Part shown: positions 16,738-24,307 of the stretch, one piece after another
Layout: every line of letters starts with the position of its first letter
Position numbering within the stretch: the stretch's first letter is position 1
Source: Amycolatopsis nivea
Lineage (GTDB): Bacteria > Actinomycetota > Actinomycetes > Mycobacteriales > Pseudonocardiaceae
DNA: 64,000 nucleotides
NCBI RefSeq assembly: GCF_004522235.1
Contig: NZ_SDLT01000004.1
Span: 124,001 to 188,000 of the forward strand
Direction: 5' to 3'
Translations under genes and position numbers: made by a program
The notes under the pieces: generated by a model
What the model saw: only the letters and a program-made list of their open reading frames with translations
Database searches by the model: none
What the model was told of the DNA's origin: nothing

Positions 16738-17970
16738 GTGAGCGAGACGAGCGAAAGCACCGCACCTCCCAGGGTGGACAGCGAAGTCGGGCCGCTTCGG
16801 GCAGTACTGCTGCACCGGCCGGGAAACGAGCTGAAACGGCTCACGCCCCGCAACAACGACAAGCTGCTTTTCGACTCCATCCCGTGGGTGAGCCGGGCCC
16901 AGCAGGAGCACGACGCGTTCGCCGACGTCCTGCGCGGACGTGGCGTCGAAGTGCTCCTGCTGGCCGACGTTCTCCGCACCGCGCTGGAAGATCCGCGTGC
17001 GCACGCCGCCGGGGTCCACGCCGCGGTGGACGACCGGCGGCTCGGCAGCGACCTCGCGGACTCGCTGAGGTCGCATCTCACGAGCGTCGGCGCGCCCACC
17101 CTCGCCGAGGTCCTGATGGCGGGCATGACGTTCGAGGAGTTGCCGTCCGCCGAGGGCGCGTCCCTGGTGCGGATGATGCACCATCCGCGCGACTTCGCCG
17201 TCGATCCGCTGCCCAATCTGCTGTTCACCCGCGATTCGTCCGCGTGGATCGGCGACCGCGTCGCGATCTCGTCGCTGACCATGCCCGCGCGGCGGCGGGA
17301 AACGGCGCTGCTCGACCTCATTTACGCCTACCATCCGCGATTCCGCCACGCCGCCCGCGCTTACGGCGCGCATTCCGCGCCGATCGAAGGCGGCGACGTG
17401 ATGCTGCTGGCCCCCGGCGTCGTCGCGATCGGCGTCGGCGAACGGACGACTCCGGCCGGCGCCGAATCGCTCGCGCGTTCGGTATTCGCCGACGGACTCG
17501 CGCATACCGTCCTCGCGGTACCGATCGAACAATCGCGCGCGACAATGCATCTCGACACCGTATGCACGATGGTCGATGTCGATGCCGTCGTGATGTATCC
17601 GCTCGCCCGCGATTCCCTGACCGCGTTCACCATCAAGCCGACCGGCGACGGCGGAGTGAAAGTGGCGGGCCCGACGCCGTTTCTCGAAGCCGCCGCGGAA
17701 GCGATGGAGATCGACCGGCTGCGGGTGATCGACACCGGCCTCGACCCGGTCACCGCGGAGCGCGAGCAGTGGGACGACGGCAACAACACGCTGGCACTGG
17801 CCCCGGGTGTGGTCGTGGGATACGAACGCAACGCGGAGACCAACGAACGACTCACCGCGGCGGGCATCGAGGTGCTGCCGATCACCGGGTCCGAACTGGG
17901 GTCCGGCCGCGGCGGCCCGCGCTGCATGTCGTGCCCGGTGCGCCGCGATCCCCCGGCAAAGAAAAGTTAG
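16738..17970 (+). CDS. arcA: Arginine deiminase
   Basis: Converts L-arginine to citrulline and ammonia; cytosolic, 410 residues as usual. Catalytic and substrate residues are visible: the first motif [14 protein letters not shown], the FTRDSS loop, IEGGDVMLL, the catalytic His in TMHLDTVCT, and nucleophile Cys396 in GGPRCMSCP. No arcB, arcC or arcD lies next to it, so it is a lone arginine-degrading step, perhaps for ammonia release or nitrogen/pH control. The GTG start follows a leaderless-type -10 box. Confidence 0.96.
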   Translation: MSETSESTAPPRVDSEVGPLRAVLLHRPGNELKRLTPRNNDKLLFDSIPWVSRAQQEHDAFADVLRGRGVEVLLLADVLRTALEDPRAHAAGVHAAVDDRRLGSDLADSLRSHLTSVGAPTLAEVLMAGMTFEELPSAEGASLVRMMHHPRDFAVDPLPNLLFTRDSSAWIGDRVAISSLTMPARRRETALLDLIYAYHPRFRHAARAYGAHSAPIEGGDVMLLAPGVVAIGVGERTTPAGAESLARSVFADGLAHTVLAVPIEQSRATMHLDTVCTMVDVDAVVMYPLARDSLTAFTIKPTGDGGVKVAGPTPFLEAAAEAMEIDRLRVIDTGLDPVTAEREQWDDGNNTLALAPGVVVGYERNAETNERLTAAGIEVLPITGSELGSGRGGPRCMSCPVRRDPPAKKS

Positions 17971-18050
17971 CCTCTCCTTAATAAGGGCGCACATATTAAG
18001 GGAAGGCTAACCAAAATAAGCATTTCCTTCTTGAGGAATGGTAACCCTAA
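17966..18050 (+). promoter_or_regulatory. Tandem iron-box-like sites before the ferritin gene
   Basis: An 18-bp inverted repeat with two mismatches (17966-17983 and 17994-18011) overlaps the arcA stop and may also serve as its terminator. Within it, TAAGGGAAGGCTAACCAAA (17997-18015) matches the IdeR consensus at 15 of 19 positions and the opposite arm at 13 of 19. A third weaker match lies at 18032-18050 (TGAGGAATGGTAACCCTAA, 12 of 19). Multiple boxes well upstream of a ferritin resemble the arrangement by which IdeR activates bfrB in mycobacteria. Confidence 0.6.
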
Positions 18051-18105
18051 TAGGGTGGAGATCACCAGCCAAAAGTGGAAAATAATCGGACATTGACGTA
18101 CGGTG

Positions 18106-18663
18106 ATGGACATGGCCGCTACGAAGAAAGAACCGCGCTCGAAGTTTTACGAACTGCTGCAGGCGCAGATCCACAACGAGTTCAACGCCTCCCAGCAGTA
18201 CATCGCGCTCGCGGTCTGGTTCGACAACGAGGACCTGCCGCAGCTCGCGAAGCACTTCTACAAGCAGTCCGTCGAGGAGCGCAATCACGCGATGGCGCTC
18301 GTCCAGTACATGCTCGACCGCGACCACCACGTCGAGGTCCCGGGCACCGGCGAGGTGCGCAACGAGTTCTCCGCTCCGCTCGAGCTGCTCGAGCTCGCGC
18401 TGGAGCAGGAGAAGGAGGTCGCTGCCGACATCTCCGCGCTCGCGAAGGCCGCGCGAGCCGAGGAGGACTACATCAGCGAGCAGTTCACCCAGTGGTTCCT
18501 CAAGGAGCAGGTCGAGGAGATCTCCCAGATGTCGACGCTCGTCACGGTCGCGCGCCGCGCGGGTGACAACGTCTACGAGATCGAGAAGTTCCTGCACCGC
18601 GAGGCCGTCGGCGACGCCGGCGCGGACGCCGGGATGCCCCCGGTCGCGGGTGGCGCGCTGTAA
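18106..18663 (+). CDS. bfrB: Ferritin (BfrB-type iron-storage protein)
   Basis: Iron-storage 24-mer subunit, 185 residues. Strong resemblance to mycobacterial BfrB throughout: QIHNEFNASQQYIALAVWFD, LPQLAKHFYKQSVEERNHAM, and EEDYISEQFTQWFLKEQVEE. The ferroxidase ligands Glu (HNEF), Glu and His (EERNH) and Gln/Glu of the fourth helix are present. The start is uncertain among GTG 18103, ATG 18106 and ATG 18112, as no clear ribosome site is seen. Iron-box-like sequences upstream predict IdeR-dependent control. Confidence 0.95.
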   Translation: MDMAATKKEPRSKFYELLQAQIHNEFNASQQYIALAVWFDNEDLPQLAKHFYKQSVEERNHAMALVQYMLDRDHHVEVPGTGEVRNEFSAPLELLELALEQEKEVAADISALAKAARAEEDYISEQFTQWFLKEQVEEISQMSTLVTVARRAGDNVYEIEKFLHREAVGDAGADAGMPPVAGGAL

Positions 18664-18680
18664 GCGCTCGACACGTGCCG

Positions 18681-18717
18681 GAAGCCCGGTTGTCCCCAGT
18701 GTGGACAACCGGGCTTC
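18681..18717. terminator. Bidirectional terminator between ferritin and RibD-like gene
   Basis: Perfect 15-bp stem (GAAGCCCGGTTGTCC / GGACAACCGGGCTTC) with a 7-nt loop between convergent genes. It contains a DnaA-box word (TGTGGACAA, 18700-18708), and TGTGGATAA follows at 18722-18730. Confidence 0.8.
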
Positions 18718-18732
18718 CCCATGTGGATAACT

Positions 18733-19317
18733 TCAGCGCCGCACGTAGTGCGCGATGAGCACGCCGGTGGTGGTCGCGACGCTGCCGTCGAGCGAAAACT
18801 CGGTCAGCGGAGCCGGTCCTTCGAACAGCCGCGCGCCGCGGCCGAGGGTCAGCGGATGGATCAGCAAGGTGTAGCGGTCGACCAGCCCGGCGGCGTGCAG
18901 CGCGCGCACGAGCGAAACGCTGCCGATGATCGAAAGATCCTTGCCCGGCAAGGCTTTCAGCTCCGCCACGGTCTCTACCGCGGAGCCCCGCAGCAGCACC
19001 GAATTCTGCCAGGCGTCCGCGTTGTCGAGGGTGGTCGAGACGACGTACTTCGTCGCCGCGTTCATGTGCGCGGTGAACGGATTCCCGTCCGTCCGCGGCC
19101 CCCAAGCCGTGGCGAAGTCCTCCCAGGTGCGCCGGCCGAACAGCATGTCCCCAGGCCGGCTCATGCCCTTGCCCATCTCGCGGGCCATGACGTCGTCGCT
19201 GTAGCCATTGCCCCAGCCGCCTAGGTCGAACCCACCGCGCGTGTCCTCGTCGCTGCGGCCGAGGCCTTGGACGACGCCGTCGAGGGTGATGCTCAGGGTG
19301 ACGCTGATCGAACGCAT
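18733..19317 (-). CDS. RibD C-terminal/dihydrofolate reductase-like protein
   Basis: 194-residue cytosolic NAD(P)H-type reductase fold. It begins SVTLSITLDGVVQG, the usual first strand and loop. The middle has GDMLFGRRTWEDFATAWG and the end DLSIIGSVSLVRALHAAGLVDRYTLLIHPLTLGRGARLFEG. Substrates of this stand-alone subfamily are unknown. The ATG at 19317 has GGAAGG upstream; the longer frame is not conserved. It converges on the ferritin gene. Confidence 0.85.
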   Translation of the reverse strand: MRSISVTLSITLDGVVQGLGRSDEDTRGGFDLGGWGNGYSDDVMAREMGKGMSRPGDMLFGRRTWEDFATAWGPRTDGNPFTAHMNAATKYVVSTTLDNADAWQNSVLLRGSAVETVAELKALPGKDLSIIGSVSLVRALHAAGLVDRYTLLIHPLTLGRGARLFEGPAPLTEFSLDGSVATTTGVLIAHYVRR

Positions 19318-19412
19318 CGGGGATGTCCTTCCGCTTCCGCGGGCCGCCAATCGGCCCGTCACCCGCTACACGAGCGGCGCGGAGCCAGATCGACATCGGC
19401 TCACGGAATTTT

Positions 19413-20240
19413 TCAGCCGGCGCAGTCCTGCGTCTTCGCCCGGACCTCGATGGCCTGGACCGCCCCGTCCGAATCCAGCGTGAAGTGGTACGCGCCCTGG
19501 TCACCGGTCGGCGACACGAGTGCGCTCCCCGACTCCGACGTACCCGGATAGGTCGCGGTGACCTGGTCCTTCGGCGACCCTTCGCCCACGCCTTCCGGGG
19601 TGTGCGCGGCACCGTCGGGCTTCACCGCGACCACGCCGTTCTCCGCCGACACGACAGCCGTCGAGGGAGGCACCCCGCCACCGCTGACGTCGTAGTAAGT
19701 GCAGCCGGCCGACTCTTTCACCGTCGTGAGCTTCATGCCCTGGTCGGTGAGCTGCTGCTCGGTCATGCCGAGCTTCACCGCGCCAAGGCCGTCCGCGGTC
19801 ACCAGCGCTCCGGACACGGCTTTCGGCGGCGTCGTCTTCGGCGGCGCCGGCTTCGTGTGGTGCGGACGCGCGGGCGGCACCGGCGGGTCGGCCACGGTGG
19901 GCTCCATCGGCACGGGCGGCGCTTGCACCTGCGTTGATTCGGCGCTCGACGGGGGCTCGGGTACCGAAGAAGGCAGCGTGGGCTGCGCCGAAGCGACCTG
20001 CTGGGCGGCGACGCCGGTCGCGGCGGGCTGGGTGCGCAACTGAATCGCCACCAGCCCGGCCGACCCCACCGCGAGCACGCACACCGCCCCGGCCGCGGAT
20101 GTCAGGACCCGCTGCCTGCGCCGCCGCCTGCGCGCGCCGGCCACGATGGCCGACGCGGCGTCCTCGGCTGGTTCGACGGCTAGCCGGTCGTCGGCGAGGA
20201 GGGCGCGGAGCCGCTGTTCCAGATCGTCGGGCTGACTCAC
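19413..20240 (-). CDS. Membrane-anchored protein coupled to a sigma factor (probable anti-sigma)
   Basis: 275 residues: a 45-residue cytosolic N-terminus (QPDDLEQRLRALLADDRL), an Arg-rich stop (ARRRRRRQR), one membrane helix (VLTSAAGAVCVLAVGSAGLVAI), a Pro/Thr-rich extracytoplasmic spacer, and a C-terminal domain with KLGMTEQQLTDQGMKL and two Cys (SAGCTYYDV, TQDCAG) that may form a disulfide. No zinc-binding His/Cys motif is present. The GTG overlaps the sigma-factor stop (GTGA) with an upstream AAGGAGG. Position and topology suggest an anti-sigma or sensor protein; this is inference. Confidence 0.75.
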   Translation of the reverse strand: MSQPDDLEQRLRALLADDRLAVEPAEDAASAIVAGARRRRRRQRVLTSAAGAVCVLAVGSAGLVAIQLRTQPAATGVAAQQVASAQPTLPSSVPEPPSSAESTQVQAPPVPMEPTVADPPVPPARPHHTKPAPPKTTPPKAVSGALVTADGLGAVKLGMTEQQLTDQGMKLTTVKESAGCTYYDVSGGGVPPSTAVVSAENGVVAVKPDGAAHTPEGVGEGSPKDQVTATYPGTSESGSALVSPTGDQGAYHFTLDSDGAVQAIEVRAKTQDCAG

Positions 20241-20800
20241 CCGGCGTCGCCTCCTTCCTGGTTCCTCAGTTTCGCCCGCAGGGACGCGATCGCCTTGCTC
20301 GCTTGGCTTTTCACCGTCCCCTGGCTGATGTCCAGCGCCTTGGCGATCTCCGCTTCGGACAGTCCTTCGTAGTACCGCAGCACCATCACCGTGCGCTGCC
20401 GCGGCGGGAGGTCGCGCAGCGCCTGCCACAGCGGCTCGTGCTCGAACGGGTCCTTCGGCGCGCACGGGCTGGTGTCCGGCAGATCCGCGACGAGGTTCTC
20501 CCGCCGCGTCCGGCGCCAGCGGCTGACGTGCGCGTTCGCTATCGAACGCCGCACGTACGCGAGCGGGTCGCCGGTCTTCTGCTGCACGTACGACCAGCGT
20601 GCACCGATCTTTTCGAGCACGGTCTGCACGAGGTCCGCGGCGTCGTGCGGGTTTCCGGTGAGGACGTGGCCGTAGCGGAGCAGCCCGGGCAGGGCCTCGC
20701 GCACGAAGTCGCCGAAGTCCGTGATGGCGTTGACCGTCTCCGCCTGCTGACCGGCCCAGGGCGGATCCCCGCTGGTCAGAGGCAATGCGGCTGCCGTCAC
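20237..20800 (-). CDS. SigE-family ECF RNA polymerase sigma factor
   Basis: Directs RNA polymerase to stress-type promoters. Region 2 reads FVREALPGLLRYGHVLTGNPHDAADLVQTVLEKI. Region 4 reads DLPPRQRTVMVLRYYEGLSEAEIAKALDISQGTVKSQASKAIASLRAKL. I choose GTG 20800 (187 residues) because GGGGAGGGGG stands 7 nt before it; an ATG at 20863 in the same frame would add 21 residues. It overlaps the downstream membrane protein gene by 4 bp, forming a sigma/anti-sigma style pair. Confidence 0.88.
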   Translation of the reverse strand: MTAAALPLTSGDPPWAGQQAETVNAITDFGDFVREALPGLLRYGHVLTGNPHDAADLVQTVLEKIGARWSYVQQKTGDPLAYVRRSIANAHVSRWRRTRRENLVADLPDTSPCAPKDPFEHEPLWQALRDLPPRQRTVMVLRYYEGLSEAEIAKALDISQGTVKSQASKAIASLRAKLRNQEGGDAG

Positions 20801-20924
20801 CGTATCGCCCCCTCCCCGGATGACCGCGTCGAGCGACGGTTCCTCGTCATCCCCACCACGCATGAGCGCCCCCGAGGGTTGTCCCGTCTCCGTCGCTACT
20901 TTCCGTAGCTGTGGACAACTGAGG

Positions 20925-21278
20925 TCAGCGCACGGAAAGCGACTCGGGCAGCTTCAAGACACCGTCCGCGTCAGTGGGGAAATCGTGTACCGCGACCACA
21001 GCGTTTCGCGGGATCGGCCCGTAAATGTGCGGGAACTGGATTCCGCGCGGGTCCGGCGGGTCGCCGTCCTCCCAGCGGACGGGCGCGTCGACCAGCTTGG
21101 GGTCGATTTCCAGCAGGACCAGACCGGATTGGCCGCGGAAGACGGCGTTGGCGGGAAGGGCGACGGTGCCCGGGTCCGAGCAGTGGATGAATCCGGCGTC
21201 GTCGAGCGAGGACGCGCGGTATTCGCCGTCGGCGGGCACCGCGGCCCACTCGGCGCGGGTGCAGATGTGGAGGATCAC
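20925..21278 (-). CDS. DUF952-family protein
   Basis: 117-residue cytosolic protein. Family marks are the start ILHICTRAEWAAV, DDAGFIHCSDP with conserved His and Cys, LVLLEIDPKL, and FPHIYGPIPRNAVV. The fold resembles ADP-ribosyltransferase-like small proteins, but no activity is established. The GTG at 21278 makes the protein begin at the first conserved strand; TTG 21332 would start inside the upstream hairpin. It stands alone between a hairpin and the sigma gene. Confidence 0.8.
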   Translation of the reverse strand: MILHICTRAEWAAVPADGEYRASSLDDAGFIHCSDPGTVALPANAVFRGQSGLVLLEIDPKLVDAPVRWEDGDPPDPRGIQFPHIYGPIPRNAVVAVHDFPTDADGVLKLPESLSVR

Positions 21279-21289
21279 GCGGCGATCAT

Positions 21290-21328
21290 CCACCTGTGGA
21301 CAACTCGGGTCGAGTTGTCCACAGGTGG
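21290..21328. terminator. Perfect 18-bp hairpin with DnaA-box words in both arms
   Basis: CCACCTGTGGACAACTCG (21290-21307), 3-nt loop, and its exact complement CGAGTTGTCCACAGGTGG (21311-21328), just after the DUF5926 gene. It is likely a transcription terminator. Each arm contains the 9-mer TGTGGACAA or TTGTCCACA. A further TGTGGACAA is at 20910-20918. Confidence 0.75.
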
Positions 21329-21333
21329 ACAAG

Positions 21334-22209
21334 TCAGCGGATGGTGAGCTGGCGTCCGATCAGCCCGTCGCGGGCACGCCGCTCGGCGGCGTTGAGCGGC
21401 TCGGCGTCGAGCGACTTGAGCGCCTCGTCCAGCCGGGCGCCGAGCTGGTCCTTGGGCTCGGCCCACTCCCGCGCGTGCGCCTCGGGGTCGAGGTCCCACA
21501 CCGGGACGAGCAGGCCGTGCGCACGGAACGACCCGGCGTACCGGGTGCCCTCGCCGAGCCCGAGCGTGCCGGCCGCGGACAGCCGCGCAAGCGCTTGCAG
21601 CAGCAGGTTCTCCGGTTCCGGGCGGACCCAGCGCAGGTGCGCCTTCTCGCCGGCGAGCACCCAGTACGCGCCGGAGCCGAGCCGGTCGGTGGGCATGATC
21701 GCGGCGTTCGCGCGTTCGAGGGAGACCGCGACGTCGCCGGTCGCGTCCGCGTCCTCGGGCAGCCACCACGCGAAGTCGGTGTGGAGGGCGACCTCCAGCT
21801 CCGCGCTCGGCACGAGCAGGTCCTGGAGCCGGTTGTGCTCGTCCGGGTCGGTGGGCGACGTCGTGTCCGGCACCGACAGCACGTCGCCCGGTTCGGCGTC
21901 GAGCAGCCAGCGCAGCGCACGGCCGAGGTCGCGGCTGATGTCGGAGGACCGGGTCTGCACCTGAAGGCCGAGGAACCGCTCGCCGTCCGAGCGGACGAAC
22001 GCCGCGGCGGCCATGGGCAGCACCGTGCCGAGCGTGACGTCGCCGCCGTCGGCGAGCGTCAGCTTCGCCGTGGCCGACGGGACGAACTCGCGCAACGCGA
22101 TCAGCTCCGGCTCCGCGGCCAGACCCTCGAACGGCTGCCCGACGAAGACGTCGCGCACCTTCGGCTTGCGGTCCGGCTTGGGACCCTTCTTACGCGCGCC
22201 CTTACCCAT
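21334..22209 (-). CDS. DUF5926-family protein
   Basis: 291-residue actinobacterial protein of unknown function, soluble. It starts MGKGARKKGPKPDRKPKVRD, a basic tail, followed by VFVGQPFEGLAAEPELIALREFVPSAT. Other conserved stretches are LGLQVQTRSSDISRDLGRALRWLL, FAWWLPE, and AYWVLAGEKAHLRWVRPE. Related entries have been misnamed SecA-like, without support. The ATG has GGAGG at the right distance. It is transcribed alone, away from the P450 gene. Confidence 0.8.
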   Translation of the reverse strand: MGKGARKKGPKPDRKPKVRDVFVGQPFEGLAAEPELIALREFVPSATAKLTLADGGDVTLGTVLPMAAAAFVRSDGERFLGLQVQTRSSDISRDLGRALRWLLDAEPGDVLSVPDTTSPTDPDEHNRLQDLLVPSAELEVALHTDFAWWLPEDADATGDVAVSLERANAAIMPTDRLGSGAYWVLAGEKAHLRWVRPEPENLLLQALARLSAAGTLGLGEGTRYAGSFRAHGLLVPVWDLDPEAHAREWAEPKDQLGARLDEALKSLDAEPLNAAERRARDGLIGRQLTIR

Positions 22210-22273
22210 TTCAGCCTCCTCGGAACTCGATGTCAGACGCTATCGAAGGGACCGGCCGTCCAGGCTCGCGGGT

Positions 22274-22279
22274 TAGAGT
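22274..22279 (+). promoter_or_regulatory. Probable -10 box, leaderless promoter of P450 gene
   Basis: TAGAGT ends exactly 6 nt upstream of the GTG at 22286, and no ribosome site exists. Confidence 0.4.
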
Positions 22280-22285
22280 CAGCTC

Positions 22286-23440
22286 GTGTTCGACCCTCGC
22301 GATCCCGCCTTCCTCGCCGACCCGTACCCCGCGTTCGCCGCGCTGCGCGCCGAAGGCGAGGTGCACCAGCACGACGGCCTCGGCATCGCAATCACGGTTT
22401 CGCACGCCGCGTCCGCCGCCGTGCTCCGGCACCGCGGGCTCGGCCGCATCTGGACCGACGCGCAGCCGCTCGAACGGTTCGCGTCGTTCAACCTGCTGCA
22501 CCGCAACTCGTTGCTGGAGAACGAACCGCCGGCGCACACCCGCCTGCGCCGCGTCATCGCGGGCGAATTCGGCCGGGGCCACGTGCAGCGGCTGCGTCCG
22601 ATGGTCGCGGAACTCGCGGAGTCCATGGTGGACACCCTGGCCGCGAAAATCGCCGCCGACGGCAGCGCGGACCTGCTCGAACACCTCGCGCAACCACTGC
22701 CGGTCGCGGTCATCGCCGAACTGCTCGGCGTCCCGACGTCGGACGGCGCGCAGCTGGTGACGTGGAGCAACGCCATCGTGAAGATGTACGAATACGGCCT
22801 CTCCGAGGACGGCCGCGACGCCGCCGAGCAGGCCGCGGCCGATTTCGTGGCGTACCTGCGCGAGGTCGTCGCCGGCTCCCCTCGCGGCATCGTCCGGGAC
22901 CTGACCGCGAGCGAACTGACCCCCGACGAGGTCGTCGCCACCGCGGTGTTGTTGTTGATGGCCGGGCACGAGGCGACGGTGAACGTGATCGGCAACGGGG
23001 TGACCGCACTGCTCACCCACTACCCGGAATGGGAGCGGCTTAGGTCCGACCCAACGTTGCTGGACTCGGCTGTGGAAGAACTGATCCGCTTCGATTCTCC
23101 GTTGCAGTTGTTCGAGCGCACGGCGACCGAGGACGTGGAAATCGCTGGTCACCGGGTCGCGAAGGGCTCGAAGATCGGCGCGCTGCTGGGTGCTGCGGCA
23201 CGCGATCCGAAGGTGTTCGACGCCCCGGACACCCTCGATGTGGGCCGGTCGCCGAACGCGCACCTCGGTTTCGGGATGGGGATCCATTACTGCGTCGGGG
23301 CACCGCTGGCCCGGGTGGAGATCGCGGCCGCGTTGACGGCGTTGACGAAGCGGCTTCCGGAGTTGCGGCTCGCCGCGGAGCCGGAGCGGAGGCCGGAGTT
23401 CGTGATCCGCGGATTGCGGACTTTGCCGGTGACCGCCTGA
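22286..23440 (+). CDS. Cytochrome P450
   Basis: Soluble haem monooxygenase, 384 residues. I-helix oxygen-binding motif LLMAGHEATVN, K-helix EELIRFDSPLQ with the ExxR pair, and the haem loop LGFGMGIHYCVGAPLAR with axial Cys336. The N-terminal FDPRDPAFLADPYPAFAALRAEG is the common actinobacterial start. No ferredoxin gene is adjacent, so redox partners must come from elsewhere. It is convergent with mca and its efflux partner; the cluster suggests oxidative activation of a xenobiotic or own metabolite followed by thiol conjugation and export. The substrate is unknown. Confidence 0.95.
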   Translation: MFDPRDPAFLADPYPAFAALRAEGEVHQHDGLGIAITVSHAASAAVLRHRGLGRIWTDAQPLERFASFNLLHRNSLLENEPPAHTRLRRVIAGEFGRGHVQRLRPMVAELAESMVDTLAAKIAADGSADLLEHLAQPLPVAVIAELLGVPTSDGAQLVTWSNAIVKMYEYGLSEDGRDAAEQAAADFVAYLREVVAGSPRGIVRDLTASELTPDEVVATAVLLLMAGHEATVNVIGNGVTALLTHYPEWERLRSDPTLLDSAVEELIRFDSPLQLFERTATEDVEIAGHRVAKGSKIGALLGAAARDPKVFDAPDTLDVGRSPNAHLGFGMGIHYCVGAPLARVEIAAALTALTKRLPELRLAAEPERRPEFVIRGLRTLPVTA

Positions 23441-23448
23441 GGCAGGGC

Positions 23449-23484
23449 TCGTGAGCGGCATCTAACCGGCAACGTCGCTCACGA
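23449..23484. terminator. Hairpin between convergent P450 and mca genes
   Basis: TCGTGAGCG (23449-23457) and CGCTCACGA (23476-23484) form a perfect 9-bp stem with an 18-nt loop between the two stop codons. Confidence 0.5.
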
Positions 23485-23491
23485 CAACACC

Positions 23492-24307
23492 TCAGCGCAA
23501 GCCCGCGAACAAGTCGTCCTCCAACCCGGCGGCTGGCGCGACGGAACCGTTCGTGCGGGCAAGGTGGTAATCCTCCCAGGGCCAAGTCTTTCGCTCGATC
23601 TCGCGCGAGTGAGCGAAAAACGGATGCCCCGGATCCATCTGCGTGGCGTGCGCGCGCAACGCCGCGTCCCGGGTCGCGAAGTGTTCTTCGCAGCGGACGC
23701 GGGCGGTCACGGTGAGCACGTCCGTCGGCGGCAGTTCGTCCAGAACCGGGCCCATCAACGACTCCTCACCAGCCGCGATCGTCGCCTCGTGCATGGCTGC
23801 GAACCAGGATCGGCTGAGGGTGGCCAGGTAGTAGAGCTTGCGCGGACTGCCGTCGTCGGATTCGTCGAACGCCGTGGTGGTGACCTCATGCGTGCGGATG
23901 TGGTCGGGGTGTGGATAACCGCCAGTCTCGTCATAGGTGACCACCACCTGTGGACGGAATTCCCGCATCAGCTCCAACAACGGCTTTGTCGCCTCCGCCA
24001 AGGGAATCTCCGCGAAGCTGCCAGCCGGGGAAGGCGTGGCCAAACCCGAGTCGACGTGGCCGAGGAATGTCTGGCGGATGCCAAGAATCCTTGCCGCGTC
24101 AGCCATTTCCCGCCGACGGATGGCAGGCAGATCCCGCCGGACGTCCTCTCGGTCCAAAGTTGGGTTGAGCACATCGCCGCGTTCGCCGCCGGTGCAGGTG
24201 GCTACCAGGACGTCGACGCCCTCGGCTGCGTAGCGGGCCAGAGTCGCGGCGCCTTTGCTTGATTCGTCGTCGGGGTGGGCGTGCACGGCCAAGAGGCGGA
24301 GCGTCAT
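23492..24307 (-). CDS. mca: Mycothiol S-conjugate amidase
   Basis: Zn-dependent amidase that splits mycothiol conjugates into a mercapturic acid (for export) and GlcN-inositol. 271 residues. Metal site: HAHPDDESS (His11, Asp14, with Asp13 as general base) and YPHPDHIRTH (His136). TGGERGDVLNP, KLYYLATLSRSW and the tail CEEHFATRDAALRAHATQMDP are closer to Mca than to MshB. It is somewhat shorter than mycobacterial Mca in the middle. The ATG overlaps the stop of the MFS pump gene (ATGA), so amidase and exporter are co-translated under the TetR operators upstream. Confidence 0.88.
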   Translation of the reverse strand: MTLRLLAVHAHPDDESSKGAATLARYAAEGVDVLVATCTGGERGDVLNPTLDREDVRRDLPAIRRREMADAARILGIRQTFLGHVDSGLATPSPAGSFAEIPLAEATKPLLELMREFRPQVVVTYDETGGYPHPDHIRTHEVTTTAFDESDDGSPRKLYYLATLSRSWFAAMHEATIAAGEESLMGPVLDELPPTDVLTVTARVRCEEHFATRDAALRAHATQMDPGHPFFAHSREIERKTWPWEDYHLARTNGSVAPAAGLEDDLFAGLR

